Source: Streptomyces antibioticus
GTDB taxonomy: Bacteria > Actinomycetota > Actinomycetes > Streptomycetales > Streptomycetaceae
Length of the DNA stretch: 64,000 bases
Direction of reading: 5' to 3'
NCBI RefSeq assembly: GCF_001514065.1
Contig: NZ_KQ948422.1
Span: 248,001-312,000, forward strand
Part shown: positions 8,722-17,437 of the stretch, one piece after another
Position numbering within the stretch: position 1 is the stretch's first letter
Layout: each line of letters opens with the position of its first letter
Notes under the pieces: generated by a model
Databases searched by the model: none
What the model was told of the DNA's origin: nothing
What the model saw: only the letters and a program-made list of their open reading frames with translations
Translations under genes and position numbers: made by a program

Positions 8722-8862
8722 TTGGTTGACGCGTTATCCAACGTACTGCCGAGAGGTTAACGCGTCAACCAAGTTGCCGGAGTGCTCCGAGTTGCCAGGG
8801 TGCTCAGAATGGTTGATGCGTTAACCGAGCGTCCTGTACGGTTTGGTTAACGCATCAACCAA
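8722..8862. promoter_or_regulatory. Four MarR-type operator copies between pirin and doxX genes
   Basis: Four imperfect palindromes of one consensus lie here: 8722-8741 (core GGTTGACGCGTTATCC), 8755-8770 (GGTTAACGCGTCAACC), 8811-8826 (GGTTGATGCGTTAACC) and 8845-8860 (GGTTAACGCATCAACC). Two are near each divergent start. A fifth copy, GGTTCACGTGTCAACC at 10976-10991, precedes the marR gene, so that regulator is the likely ligand. Confidence 0.85.
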
Positions 8863-8878
8863 CCTCTCGGGAGTCACC

Positions 8879-9250
8879 ATGTTCATCGCCGCCGCCGTCC
8901 TCAGCGCCCTGCTCGCCTTCGCCGCCCTCGGGGCGGGCATCCCCAAGATCACCCTGAAGGGCAGCGTGCCCGAGCTACTGCAGGAGCACCTGGGAGTCAG
9001 CGCCTCGCTGACCCGGCTGATCGGCTTGGCCGAGGCCGCCGCCGCCGTGGGCCTGGTCGCGGGAATCTTCTGGCACCCGCTGGGCATCGCCGCAGCGGCG
9101 GGCCTGGTGATCGTCTTCGGCGGAGCCGTGGTCTACCACGGCCGCGCGGGCGACTACGCCGACCCCAAGGCCCGCGGCGGAGCGATCGGCCCGATCGTCC
9201 TCGGCCTCGTTGCACTCGCCGCGATAGCCACCAGCGCGCTCGCGATCTGA
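8879..9250 (+). CDS. DoxX family membrane protein
   Basis: A 123-aa integral membrane protein with four predicted helices and the DoxX pattern (AALGAGIPKI near the first helix, RLIGLAEAAAAVGLVAG in the second). Members are often induced with redox regulators and associate with quinone or thiol stress. ATG 8879 has GGGAG 7 bases upstream. First gene of a rightward group under the repeated operator. Confidence 0.87.
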   Translation: MFIAAAVLSALLAFAALGAGIPKITLKGSVPELLQEHLGVSASLTRLIGLAEAAAAVGLVAGIFWHPLGIAAAAGLVIVFGGAVVYHGRAGDYADPKARGGAIGPIVLGLVALAAIATSALAI

Positions 9251-9306
9251 CCCGGACACCGAACAAAGGACGAAGGACAAGGGACGAAGGACAAGGGACC
9301 GCCATC

Positions 9307-10320
9307 ATGGAAATCGGCATCTTCGGGGTGGGCGACGTCCACCCCGATGCGAACACCGGCCAGGCACCCACCGAGTTCGAGCGCATCCACGCGATCACCC
9401 GGATCGCCACGCACGCCGAGGACGCCGGATTCGACGTCTACGCCATCGGCGAGCACCACAATCCGCCGTTCATCTCCAGCGCGGGCTCCACGCTGCTCGC
9501 GTACATCGCGGCGCGCACCGAGCGCATCACCCTGTCCACCTCGACCACGCTGATCACCACGAACGACCCGGTGAAGATCGCCGAGGACTTCGCCACGCTC
9601 CAGCATCTGGCGAACGGCCGGGTCGACATCATGCTCGGACGCGGCAACACCCCCGAGGTCTACCCCTGGTTCGGCCAGGACCTCCACCAGGGCATCCCAC
9701 TGGCGGTGGAGAACTACGCCCTGCTGCGCCGGCTGTGGCGTGAGGAGAACGTGGACTGGAGCGGTCGCTTCCGAACTCCGCTCAGGGGCTTCACCGCCAT
9801 GCCCCGCCCTCTCAACGGCACCCCGCCGTTCGTGTGGCACGGCTCCATCCGCAGCCCGGAGATCGCCGAACAGGCCGCCGTCTACGGCGACGGCTTCTTC
9901 GTCAACAACCTGTTCATGACGATGGAGTACTTCCAGCAGTACGTGAACCTCTACCGGGAACGCTACGCCCACCACGGCCACGGACGCCCGGAGGACGCCA
10001 TCGTCGGAGCCGGAGGGGGCGTCTTCGTCCGTCCCAACTCCCAGGACGCCTTGACCGAATACGCCCCCTACTTCTACGGCAACCCCATCCATCAGGGCGC
10101 CGACCTGGCACACGCTGTGGCCCACACGGGCCTGACCGTGGGAAGCCCCCAGCAGGTCATCGACAAGGTGCTCCGCTTCCCCAAGTACTTCGGCCGCACC
10201 TCACGCATCCTGTTCGGCGTGGATTTCGCCGGCCTTCCCGAGAAGACCGTCCGCGAGCAACTCGACCTACTCGGCGAGCAGGTCCTGCCCGTACTGCGCC
10301 GCGAACTCGGCGACGCCTGA
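9307..10320 (+). CDS. LLM-class flavin-dependent oxidoreductase
   Basis: A 337-aa luciferase-like monooxygenase. It has the TIM-barrel signature of the family: EHHNPPF, the conserved strand GRVDIMLGRG, and a C-terminal VGSPQQVIDKVL segment. Such enzymes use FMN or F420 to oxidise or reduce small organics; the substrate is unknown. The following FMN reductase gene could supply reduced flavin. ATG 9307 is preceded by a purine-rich leader containing a 14-bp tandem duplication (9270-9283 and 9284-9297). Confidence 0.9.
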   Translation: MEIGIFGVGDVHPDANTGQAPTEFERIHAITRIATHAEDAGFDVYAIGEHHNPPFISSAGSTLLAYIAARTERITLSTSTTLITTNDPVKIAEDFATLQHLANGRVDIMLGRGNTPEVYPWFGQDLHQGIPLAVENYALLRRLWREENVDWSGRFRTPLRGFTAMPRPLNGTPPFVWHGSIRSPEIAEQAAVYGDGFFVNNLFMTMEYFQQYVNLYRERYAHHGHGRPEDAIVGAGGGVFVRPNSQDALTEYAPYFYGNPIHQGADLAHAVAHTGLTVGSPQQVIDKVLRFPKYFGRTSRILFGVDFAGLPEKTVREQLDLLGEQVLPVLRRELGDA

Positions 10321-10366
10321 CACGGAAGCCCCCTTGCCGCCTTCCTCACCCGTCAGGAGACACCCC

Positions 10367-11017
10367 ATGTCCGCCGTTCTCGCTCTCAGCGGCAGCCCGT
10401 CCCCGATCTCACGGACCGCGAGCGCCGCGCAGGCCACCCTTGCCCTGCTCGAAGCCCGCGGCCACACCGTGGACCACATCGCCGTACGCGAACTACCCGC
10501 CGCCGACCTTCTGGGCGGCAACACCGCACACCCGCGGATAGCCGGCGCGCAGGAACGGATCGCGCAGGCCGACGGCCTGATCGTCGCCACACCGATCTTC
10601 AAGGCCTCCTATTCCGGACTGCTCAAGTCCCTCCTGGACCTGCTCCCCCAGAAGGCGCTGGCAGGCAAGGCCGTCCTCCCCCTGGCCACCGACGGCACGC
10701 CGACGCACCTGCTCGCCGTCGACTACGCGCTACGCCCCGTGCTGTCGGTGCTCGGCGCACGGCACATCATCGAAGGGACGTTCCTCCTCGACTCGGCCTT
10801 CACCGACCGCGCAGCCGGCTCCGCCCACAAGCACATCCCCACTCCCGAGGCACACACCCGGCTGGCCGACGCGCTCGGTTCCACACCCCCCACCTCGTCG
10901 GCGCCTCCGAAACAGCTCGTCGTCGAACTCCCGCTGGAGCCACATCGAGCAGGACGACCGGCACACGACCCGAGGGGTTCACGTGTCAACCATTCCGTAT
11001 CATGGACTCATGGGTAA
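10367..11017 (+). CDS. NADPH-dependent FMN reductase (SsuE/MsuE-like)
   Basis: A 216-aa flavodoxin-like reductase opening with the phosphate-binding loop LALSGSPSPISRTAS and continuing with TPIFKASYSGLLKSLLDLLP, a strong match to SsuE/MsuE-type FMN reductases. It probably provides FMNH2 to the neighbouring monooxygenase. ATG 10367 follows AGGAGACACCCC. The last 40 or so residues are Pro/Arg-rich and unlike the family; the reading frame runs through the marR operator and overlaps the marR start by 8 bp, so the tail may be a read-through extension. Confidence 0.86.
   Translation: MSAVLALSGSPSPISRTASAAQATLALLEARGHTVDHIAVRELPAADLLGGNTAHPRIAGAQERIAQADGLIVATPIFKASYSGLLKSLLDLLPQKALAGKAVLPLATDGTPTHLLAVDYALRPVLSVLGARHIIEGTFLLDSAFTDRAAGSAHKHIPTPEAHTRLADALGSTPPTSSAPPKQLVVELPLEPHRAGRPAHDPRGSRVNHSVSWTHG
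10976..11009 (+). promoter_or_regulatory. marR operator and leaderless promoter
   Basis: The operator copy GGTTCACGTGTCAACC (10976-10991) is followed by a TATCAT -10 element (10998-11003) whose predicted start point is the A of ATG 11010. The likely -35 lies inside the operator, so MarR binding would block its own transcription. Confidence 0.6.
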
Positions 11018-11492
11018 CGGCGACTGGTTGAACGAGCGCGAGCAAAGGGCGTGGCGGGGGTTCATCGAGCTGGCACAGTTCCGTGACCGGTTCGGACGGG
11101 AACTTCAGGCCGAGACCGGGCTGTCGGGCCCGGACTACGCGGTTCTGGTAAGCCTCTCGGAGGCCGCGGACGGCCGAATGCGCGCGATCGAACTGAGGAA
11201 GGCGATCGACTGGGAGAAGAGCCGGCTCACCCAGCATCTGAACCGCATGGAGCGCCGGGGCCTGGTCACCCGGGAACCCTGCCACACCGACAATCGCGGC
11301 ATCCACGTCTCGCTGACACAGGCGGGCCGCGAGGCCATCGAGGCGGCCGCGCCCCACCACGTGGGCCATGCTCGCCGCTGGTTCGTCGACGCGCTCACCC
11401 CCGACCAGCTCGACACCTTCGCGGATCTCGCCGAAGTCATCCTGGCGCACATCGCGGCGCAGGATCCCACGGAGCAAGCAGACTCGGACTGA
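11010..11492 (+). CDS. MarR family transcriptional regulator
   Basis: A 160-aa winged-helix regulator. Recognition helix and wing are clear: AIELRKAIDWEKSRLTQHLN, then RMERRGLVTREPCHTDNRG. It probably dimerises and represses the pirin and doxX promoters and its own gene through the shared 16-bp palindrome, with release by a phenolic or electrophilic ligand (inference from family). The ATG at 11010 has no ribosome site but is correctly spaced for a leaderless transcript; a GTG at 10983 lies inside the operator. Confidence 0.88.
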   Translation: MGNGDWLNEREQRAWRGFIELAQFRDRFGRELQAETGLSGPDYAVLVSLSEAADGRMRAIELRKAIDWEKSRLTQHLNRMERRGLVTREPCHTDNRGIHVSLTQAGREAIEAAAPHHVGHARRWFVDALTPDQLDTFADLAEVILAHIAAQDPTEQADSD

Positions 11493-11528
11493 CCGCCCGG
11501 GCCGGGCCTCGACGGCGAGCGAGTCTGC

Positions 11529-11654
11529 GGGCGCACTTACGGCACCGCCTGCGTCCACGACCACGCCTGTGTTCGACGCTTCGACCTGCCCCCGCCCCAC
11601 GAGGCACAGCTGGAAGGGATCCGTGACAACCTCCGCGACCGCATCGCACGCCCT
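11529..11654 (+). pseudogene. C-terminal fragment of an integrase
   Basis: The frame GRTYGTACVHDHACVRRFDL followed by LEGIRDNLRDRIA matches the post-catalytic tail of a large actinobacterial integrase/transposase type (usual pattern YGTACVHEHACIRCP...EIRDNL..RI). Nothing upstream continues the protein. Another tail piece of the same kind is at 37054-37212. Confidence 0.45.
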
Positions 11655-11827
11655 GTGCCGTACCACTTCCCCTGGCAGTCGGCCGGCTGGCCCCGGGAGT
11701 TCATCACCAGGACCAGGAGCGCCGCCGACGGTATGAGGTTGCCGGCAGGGATTCGTGACACAGACCGGAGCCTGACCAAGCGGTTCGCTGCCAGTGCGTC
11801 GCCGGCCTTCACCGGACGCTGCCAGCG

Positions 11828-12233
11828 GTGGACGAGGCAGCGGAGGGGACCAAGCTGTGGTGCGGCGCGGCCACGGGCCTGGCCGCTGGCACGGCGGCAC
11901 AGCTGGTCTCCAACGGCGTGTACAAGCAGCTGGCCGACCGTCCCCGGCCGCCGAGGGAGTGGTTCCCGCACGACGAGGTCGAGAACCGTCCCGACTCCCC
12001 TCCTCCTTCCCCTCCGGGCACACCGCCACCTCGGTAGCCTTCACCGCCGCTGCGGCCCCCACATGGCCGCTGTCCGGTGACCTGACTGCGGTGCCGGCCC
12101 CCTGGTGGCCATCGAACGCGCGCAAAGCGGCGCCCACTACCCCAGCGACGTCGTCACCGGCGCGGCGATCGGCCTGGCCAGCACCTGGCTCACCCGCCGC
12201 GCCCCGTACCTGATCCTGCGCCGCTGGCCCTAG
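11828..12233 (+). pseudogene. PAP2-family phosphatase, frameshifted
   Basis: Pieces of a type 2 phosphatidic acid phosphatase are spread over three frames. KQLADRPRPPREWFPHDEVEN carries the first motif (K-x6-RP), SFPSGHTATSVAF the second (PSGH) and ERAQSGAHYPSDVVTG a variant of the third (SxxxxxHxxxD). At least two frameshifts separate them and the protein is shorter than usual. Non-functional remnant. Confidence 0.7.
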
Positions 12234-12775
12234 CGGTGATTCATCGCGGCCACGGCGTATGGCCGGGGGAACCTGGCGTCGCCGAATGCGTGCGCCGACC
12301 CTCCCCACCTCGCCGATCTGCTGCGCAGCCGCGAAAGTCTGCTGTCCGCGTTCGAGGCCGACGACCGGGCGCGCATCCAGGCCATGTCCTTGAGAGGCAT
12401 GACGACGTCGAGGACGCCGCGGAGATCAAGGCCATCACCGACGCCAGGCCCGCGAAGCACCAGTGAGCGCTTCCCCCACGAGCACTGCCAGCGCCAGGCC
12501 GTCGCGCGGGCCGGGGGCGGCCGCAGCGGGAGTATTGGTCGTCGCTCCGTCGCTCCCCGCCTTCGGTGCCGGGCTGCCGGGCCTCGTGGCGGCTCGCCCA
12601 GTTCTTTGCCCGCAGCCCCCAACATCCGACGGACCTCCCGACGCACCCGCTGCACGGTTGATGCGCACGGCGCGATCACCTTCGGCGTCTGCAGCGGGCA
12701 CTCTGGTAGGTAGCAGGCGCCAGCCCGCGCGAGACGCGGGGCACCAGGCTCCACCGTGAAAGGGAGGCGCTTCCG
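12234..12775. other. No gene recognised
   Basis: About 540 bp with overlapping short frames and no clear ribosome site. A short piece (PPHLADLLRSRESLLSAFEAD) could be a protein remnant but was not recognised. The last 25 bases carry the ribosome site (GGGAGG) of the next gene. Confidence 0.45.
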
Positions 12776-13936
12776 ATGGTGGCGAGCAACAGCTTCTTCG
12801 CCAACCTGTTGGCACGCTCCCAGCTGGTCTCCGGCCGTGATCTTGCCGGGCTGGTCTTCGACGCCGGGCAGAGCGTGGGCCTGACAGCCACTGGCGTGTA
12901 CGTCACCGACCTCCAGCAGACGCGGCTCATCGCTCTTCCCCAGCCTGTCCCCGCCGGGGAGTCCACCTTGGAGATCGACTCCTCTCTGGCGGGACTGGCC
13001 TACCGGCTGGAGCACACGCACCTGACGCAGGACGGCATGACCGCGTGGATCCCCATGGTCGACGGCGTCGAGCGCCTGGGGGTGCTCAAGGTCTGCGGCC
13101 CCGACCTGTCCATCCCCGACTGCGAGGCCCTGGCCGCAGTGACCGCGCTGCTGCTCGTATCCAAGTCGTCCCACAGCGACCTCCTGATCGAAGCCGAGCG
13201 CCGAAAGCCCATGACGGTCCAGGCCGAGCTGCTGTGGTCCTTCCTCCCACCGCGCACGATCGGCACCGCTCAAGCAACCTCAACCGCCGTGCTGGAACCG
13301 GCCTACGACGCCGGTGGCGACGCATTCGACCACAGCTTCACCGACCACGGTCTGCACCTGGCCCTCCTGGACGCCATGGGCCACGACCTCGCCTCCGGCG
13401 GAGCCAGCGCGGCCGGACTGGCGGCCTGCCGTGCCACCCGCCGCTCCGGCGGCCGGCTCACCGACATCGTCATCGCGATCGACCAGATCCTGGACCAGTG
13501 GTTCACCGACCGGCTCATGACCGCGGTCATCGCCGACCTCGACCTCACCGACGGCACCCTCACCTGGGTCAACTGCGGCCACCCCCCACCCCTTCTCGTA
13601 CGCGGCGGGCAGATCCTGAACCTCCTGCACCGCGAACCCGACCTGCCCCTGGGCTGGAACTTCCACAGCCACACCCCACCCACCACCCACCGCGCCCGGC
13701 TCCAGCCCGGCGACCGCATCCTGCTTTACAGCGACGGCGTCACCGAGGCCCGCTCCCCCGAAGGCGACCTCTTCGGCGAACAGCGCCTCGCCGACACCGT
13801 CATCCGCGCCATGGCCGCCGGCGACCCCGCCCCCGAAGCCCTGCGCCGGCTCCTGCAGCAGCTCAGGCGCCACCAGGAACACACACAGTCCGACGACGCC
13901 ACCATCGTGATGGCCGAGTGGCACCCCACCCCATAG
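12776..13936 (+). CDS. SpoIIE-family PP2C phosphatase with N-terminal GAF-like domain
   Basis: A 386-aa Ser/Thr phosphatase of the RsbU/SpoIIE class. The N-terminal 140 residues resemble a GAF sensor. The PP2C-like domain (about 165-384) keeps the metal-binding aspartates in YDAGGDAFD, LLDAMGHD, YSDGVTEAR and SDDATIVM. Such proteins dephosphorylate anti-anti-sigma factors in streptomycete stress signalling; no anti-sigma partner is adjacent. ATG 12776 has GGGAGG 9 bases upstream. It converges on the DUF3710 gene. Confidence 0.9.
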   Translation: MVASNSFFANLLARSQLVSGRDLAGLVFDAGQSVGLTATGVYVTDLQQTRLIALPQPVPAGESTLEIDSSLAGLAYRLEHTHLTQDGMTAWIPMVDGVERLGVLKVCGPDLSIPDCEALAAVTALLLVSKSSHSDLLIEAERRKPMTVQAELLWSFLPPRTIGTAQATSTAVLEPAYDAGGDAFDHSFTDHGLHLALLDAMGHDLASGGASAAGLAACRATRRSGGRLTDIVIAIDQILDQWFTDRLMTAVIADLDLTDGTLTWVNCGHPPPLLVRGGQILNLLHREPDLPLGWNFHSHTPPTTHRARLQPGDRILLYSDGVTEARSPEGDLFGEQRLADTVIRAMAAGDPAPEALRRLLQQLRRHQEHTQSDDATIVMAEWHPTP

Positions 13937-13948
13937 GCAAAACCCCCT

Positions 13949-13976
13949 CGAGCGCGGGAACGGGCCCCGCTCCTCG
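13949..13976. terminator. Hairpin between convergent genes
   Basis: CGAGCGCGGG pairs with CCCCGCTCCTCG around a short loop, in the 62-bp gap between the stops of the convergent SpoIIE-type and DUF3710 genes. Probably a shared bidirectional terminator. Confidence 0.5.
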
Positions 13977-13998
13977 GATTGTCTGCTGACCCGCATGC

Positions 13999-14928
13999 TC
14001 AGATCCCCGACTTCGGCGACCGCAGCCGGATCAGCGGGTCGGTGGCCGAGGGAGCGGAGGGCAGGCGGACCACCGTGCCCTGGAAGGTGGTGTAGGGCCA
14101 CTCCTCGGTGCTGTCGGGTTCCGCGCCGGCTCCCGTCACGAAGCCGCGCAGGATCCACCCCGGACCGTCATGGCCCAGCACCCGCGCGGTCTGACGGTCC
14201 TTGCCGGGCGGCCCCTGGATCCGCACGACGGCCTGGAGTTCGAGTCCCGCGGGGCCGACGCGCTCCTCCGCGGAGCCGCCGCGACCGCGCATCGTACGGG
14301 CCAGATCCTCACGGACACTCGCCCAAGAGGTGTTCCCGAGCGCGCGGAACGCCTGGAGCTGGATCGCGGTACGGCCGCGGATGACGGTGACGCCGGCGAG
14401 GGAGCCCTCCTCGCGGGCCGTCATCAGCTCGATCTTCAGACCGGGCTCCGTCGGCACCAACAGGCCTCCGAGATCGATCAGTTCAACGTCGTGGGGCCGA
14501 TTGTCGTCCCTCGCGTCCCACGGTCCGACGGCAAGGCAGCTCTCCTCCGCCGCCTCCAGCACGGCGTCCACCTCTTCCTCGGACAGCGACTCCTCGGCGA
14601 TCACCGAGGCCAGCAGCCCCAGCAGCCGGTCGAGGGTGATCAGGCCGCGGCGGGAGGTCTCCGGAGCGGCCGTCGCGTCCCCCAGCAGGGTCCTGACCAC
14701 CAGCCCCGCTTCTTCCTCGTTCAGGCCGGGTACCGGGCGGCCGGAGTCGGTCCGGCCGTCTTCCTCCCGCAGTTTCAGCAGTATCTGAAGGGCGACGAGC
14801 AGCACCCGGCCCGGGGTCATCCGGTCCCAGACCCCGAACTCGGCACGCTCCGCACTATCCGGAGCGACGAACCCGTCGCGCCTGAACTGCACGACTATGG
14901 ACCGTGCCGCGTCACTTGCCTCGCCCAT
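13999..14928 (-). CDS. DUF3710 domain protein
   Basis: A 309-aa cytoplasmic protein. The C-terminal half (about 135-300) fits DUF3710: DLGGLLVPTEPGLKIEL, IQLQAFRA, VREDLARTM, then DGPGWILRGFVTG. The N-terminal part has a helical EEEAGLVVRTLLGD and a run of acidic residues. Function unknown. ATG 14928 begins MGEASDAARS and has only a weak G-rich ribosome site; a longer frame from 15132 adds atypical sequence. Confidence 0.75.
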   Translation of the reverse strand: MGEASDAARSIVVQFRRDGFVAPDSAERAEFGVWDRMTPGRVLLVALQILLKLREEDGRTDSGRPVPGLNEEEAGLVVRTLLGDATAAPETSRRGLITLDRLLGLLASVIAEESLSEEEVDAVLEAAEESCLAVGPWDARDDNRPHDVELIDLGGLLVPTEPGLKIELMTAREEGSLAGVTVIRGRTAIQLQAFRALGNTSWASVREDLARTMRGRGGSAEERVGPAGLELQAVVRIQGPPGKDRQTARVLGHDGPGWILRGFVTGAGAEPDSTEEWPYTTFQGTVVRLPSAPSATDPLIRLRSPKSGI

Positions 14929-15213
14929 TCCACCACCCCCTGAACATCTGGCCCCCTCGGGCCGGCAAGATAGAACCTTCGATGGCGGCCTCGGCGGGGC
15001 CGTGGGCTCCGGAGGCACGGCGCCATCGAGCATCTTCTCCTTGTGAGGAGCCGCCCATGTCCCCAACACTGCAACTGCCTCGCCTTTCTCGAGCCGGCCA
15101 CCGTGCTCTGCTGCTACAAGCGACTCCTTCACCTCACCCCGTAGGACACGGTCTAAGGGCCAGCGAGGGAACAGGGCCAGGATCTCGTGGCCCTGTTCCG
15201 CTTCGCATGGCTC

Positions 15214-16419
15214 TCATTGAATACGCCGGGCTATCCCGGTAGCCCTGCCCATCAGCCATTCCAGCGGCCCCCGTTGGAAGAAGCGGGACCAGAGGGCGGC
15301 GAGGGCGGTGACGGAGGCGATGAAGCCGAGCAGGATGTAGAGCGGCGGGACGGTCGCTTCCTCGGTGCCCAGGAGCCAGATGGCGACGATGTGGTAGACG
15401 TACGCGGTCAGTGACATCGAGCCGACCGCGATGACGGGCTTGGCCAGGCGGCGCAGCCGGGGGAAGGCGTCCACGGCGGCCAGGCACACCGTGATCACGA
15501 GGATCGCCACACCCGTGGCGGCCACGATGGACAAGGTCGCCTCGCTGTGCGGGGCGGAGGCCAGCATCCCGGCCGGGCTGTCGCCGAAGATGCCGATGCT
15601 GTCGGGCGATACGGACGGCCCGGACGACATGCCCGACCCCTCTTCGGCTTTCCGGACGGCCTCTGCGGCACCGGGTACGAAACGCACCGCCAGCCAGGAG
15701 CCGCCGTAGCCGGTGACGGCGAGAGCTGCGCCGGTGAGGGCGAGGCGTATCCGGACAGCTGTGGCGGCCAGGTCGCAGCGGGCGACGGCCATACCGGCGA
15801 TGACGAACGGGACCCAGGTCAGGGCCGGATAGCCGCCGGTGAAGAACAGTGAGACGAGACCGTCGGCCTGGCCGTAGGAGAGGAACACGCGGCCGCCGAC
15901 CACCGGCTTCAGCGCGTACAGCAGCTGCGGACCCACCAGAGCCCATCCGGCGGCGATCAGCGCCAGTGGCTTGGCACCCAGCCGGTACAGCGGCAGCACG
16001 AGCAGGAAGAAAAGTCCGTAGAAGGCCAGGATCGGCACGACCGGGGTGCCGGTCAGCGTCAGGGCGGTGCCGAGGGCCAGCAGGATCACGGCACGGATGA
16101 CGACCTTGGCGACGGCCTGACGCCCGGCCAGACCGGTCTTCGGCGTACGGCGGCCGGTGATGAGGGCGACCGCGAAGCCGGCCAGGACGGCGAACAGGGC
16201 GGAGGAGCGGCCTTGCGCCAGCTCCATCAGGAAGCCGATGACACCGCCTTGGCTCGGGGCGGGGCCCACGTGGACCGCGTACATGCCGAAGACGGCCAGG
16301 CCGCGGGCCAGGTCCAGCCCGATCAGCCGACCCACCCCGGGCGCGCCCGTCGAGGGCTCACTGCTCTCGTCTGCGAGGGACGGTGCGTCAGTCGGTGGGG
16401 AGTCCGCGTGATGTGTCAT
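15214..16419 (-). CDS. DUF418/DUF1624-type membrane protein
   Basis: A 401-aa polytopic membrane protein with about ten predicted helices. It begins with a soluble Ser/Asp-rich N-terminus, then RLIGLDLARGLAVFGMYAVH, the conserved opening of DUF418 and HGSNAT-like acyltransferase-fold proteins. The C-terminal PVIAVGSMSLTAYVYH and FFQRGPLEWLMGRAT also fit DUF418. Substrate unknown. Start ATG 16419 has a nearby GAGGG. Confidence 0.85.
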   Translation of the reverse strand: MTHHADSPPTDAPSLADESSEPSTGAPGVGRLIGLDLARGLAVFGMYAVHVGPAPSQGGVIGFLMELAQGRSSALFAVLAGFAVALITGRRTPKTGLAGRQAVAKVVIRAVILLALGTALTLTGTPVVPILAFYGLFFLLVLPLYRLGAKPLALIAAGWALVGPQLLYALKPVVGGRVFLSYGQADGLVSLFFTGGYPALTWVPFVIAGMAVARCDLAATAVRIRLALTGAALAVTGYGGSWLAVRFVPGAAEAVRKAEEGSGMSSGPSVSPDSIGIFGDSPAGMLASAPHSEATLSIVAATGVAILVITVCLAAVDAFPRLRRLAKPVIAVGSMSLTAYVYHIVAIWLLGTEEATVPPLYILLGFIASVTALAALWSRFFQRGPLEWLMGRATGIARRIQ

Positions 16420-16839
16420 GCCCTCAGGCTGGAGACGGGGCCGATCACGGACTATCGGGCAGGTGGCTGTGATGCCCCTGCCGACCGGTGGGTGCCACCC
16501 CGCCGGGTGGCTGGGGCTCCGCGGTTTGGGAGCCGAGGCGGCATGAGCCGTATGGCAGGAACGAAGGTGGAGGCGGAGCGCGCGTCATCCGGATAGTGGG
16601 GGGTGCGCTGCACTCCGGCGCGGCCGGTTCCCTGCTCAAGGACCGTCGACGAGGACGCCGAGCCGTCCGGGCTGTTCGACGAGCACCCGCACTCGGAGGC
16701 CGGGCCCCCGGCGCGCGAGCCGGAGTCGACTCAGTGGACGAGTCTGGCTGTGCTCGTGGCGAGGGCGTGCACCAACACTTCGGAGATCTCTCACACCGTC
16801 GTTGAGCAAGCAAGTCTTTCGCGAGGTGAGCCCTCCGCT

Positions 16840-17360
16840 CAGCCCGGGAGTCGCAAGTACCTCCAAGCGCCGGTGCCGGTATTCCGGGACAACGGTTCGG
16901 TCCCCGGCGCAGTATCCGCGGGGCTCAGGGTCGAAAACGTCACCGGCTTGGTCCGGCAGCAGTTGCCGATCATCCTCGCCGGCGGTGCGGGTGTTCTCGC
17001 AGCGTCCACCACTGGCACATCGCTGATTTCCCGGCGGCTGAGGCGGCAGACGCACGGGCTGCGACCGACGGAGATGGCGCGGATGTACGAGCACCACGAC
17101 GCGGTGCTGCACGCGGTCCGGGAGGGCGTGCTCATTATCGGAGCCGACGGGCAACTCCTGATGGTCAACGATGAGGCACAGCGACTTCTCGACCTGCCCG
17201 TGGGAGCGGAGGGGTTCAATGTGGGCGATGTCGGTCTGGCCGAGGGCACAGCAGCATTGTTGGCGTCCGGCGAACCAGTCACCGGTGAAGTGCATCTGGC
17301 AGGGGACCGGCTCCTCGCAGTGAATAAGCGCATCCTTCCCGAAACGATCATCGGATCAGT
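16840..17360 (+). pseudogene. CitA/DcuS-type sensor kinase fragment
   Basis: The frame carries the end of an extracellular sensor domain (PVFRDNGSVPGAVSAGL), a transmembrane helix, and a PAS domain (HAVREGVLIIGADGQLLMVN, then EAQRLLDLPVG). This order is that of CitA/DcuS two-component kinases. The N-terminal helix is absent and the histidine-kinase core is missing after VNKRILPETII, so it cannot signal. The upstream stretch 16420-16839 shows no gene. Confidence 0.7.
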
Positions 17361-17437
17361 GGCAGTGACCGGCTGGGGATTCACTCGTTTGAACGGGTGC
17401 ACTGCCAGCGTGTCTCCCTGCGGAAGGCCTGCCACCC

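Noticed and set aside
8694-8741. Upstream TTG start for the pirin gene
   Set aside because: It lies within the first operator copy and lacks a ribosome site; GTG 8693 has AGGAG at normal spacing.
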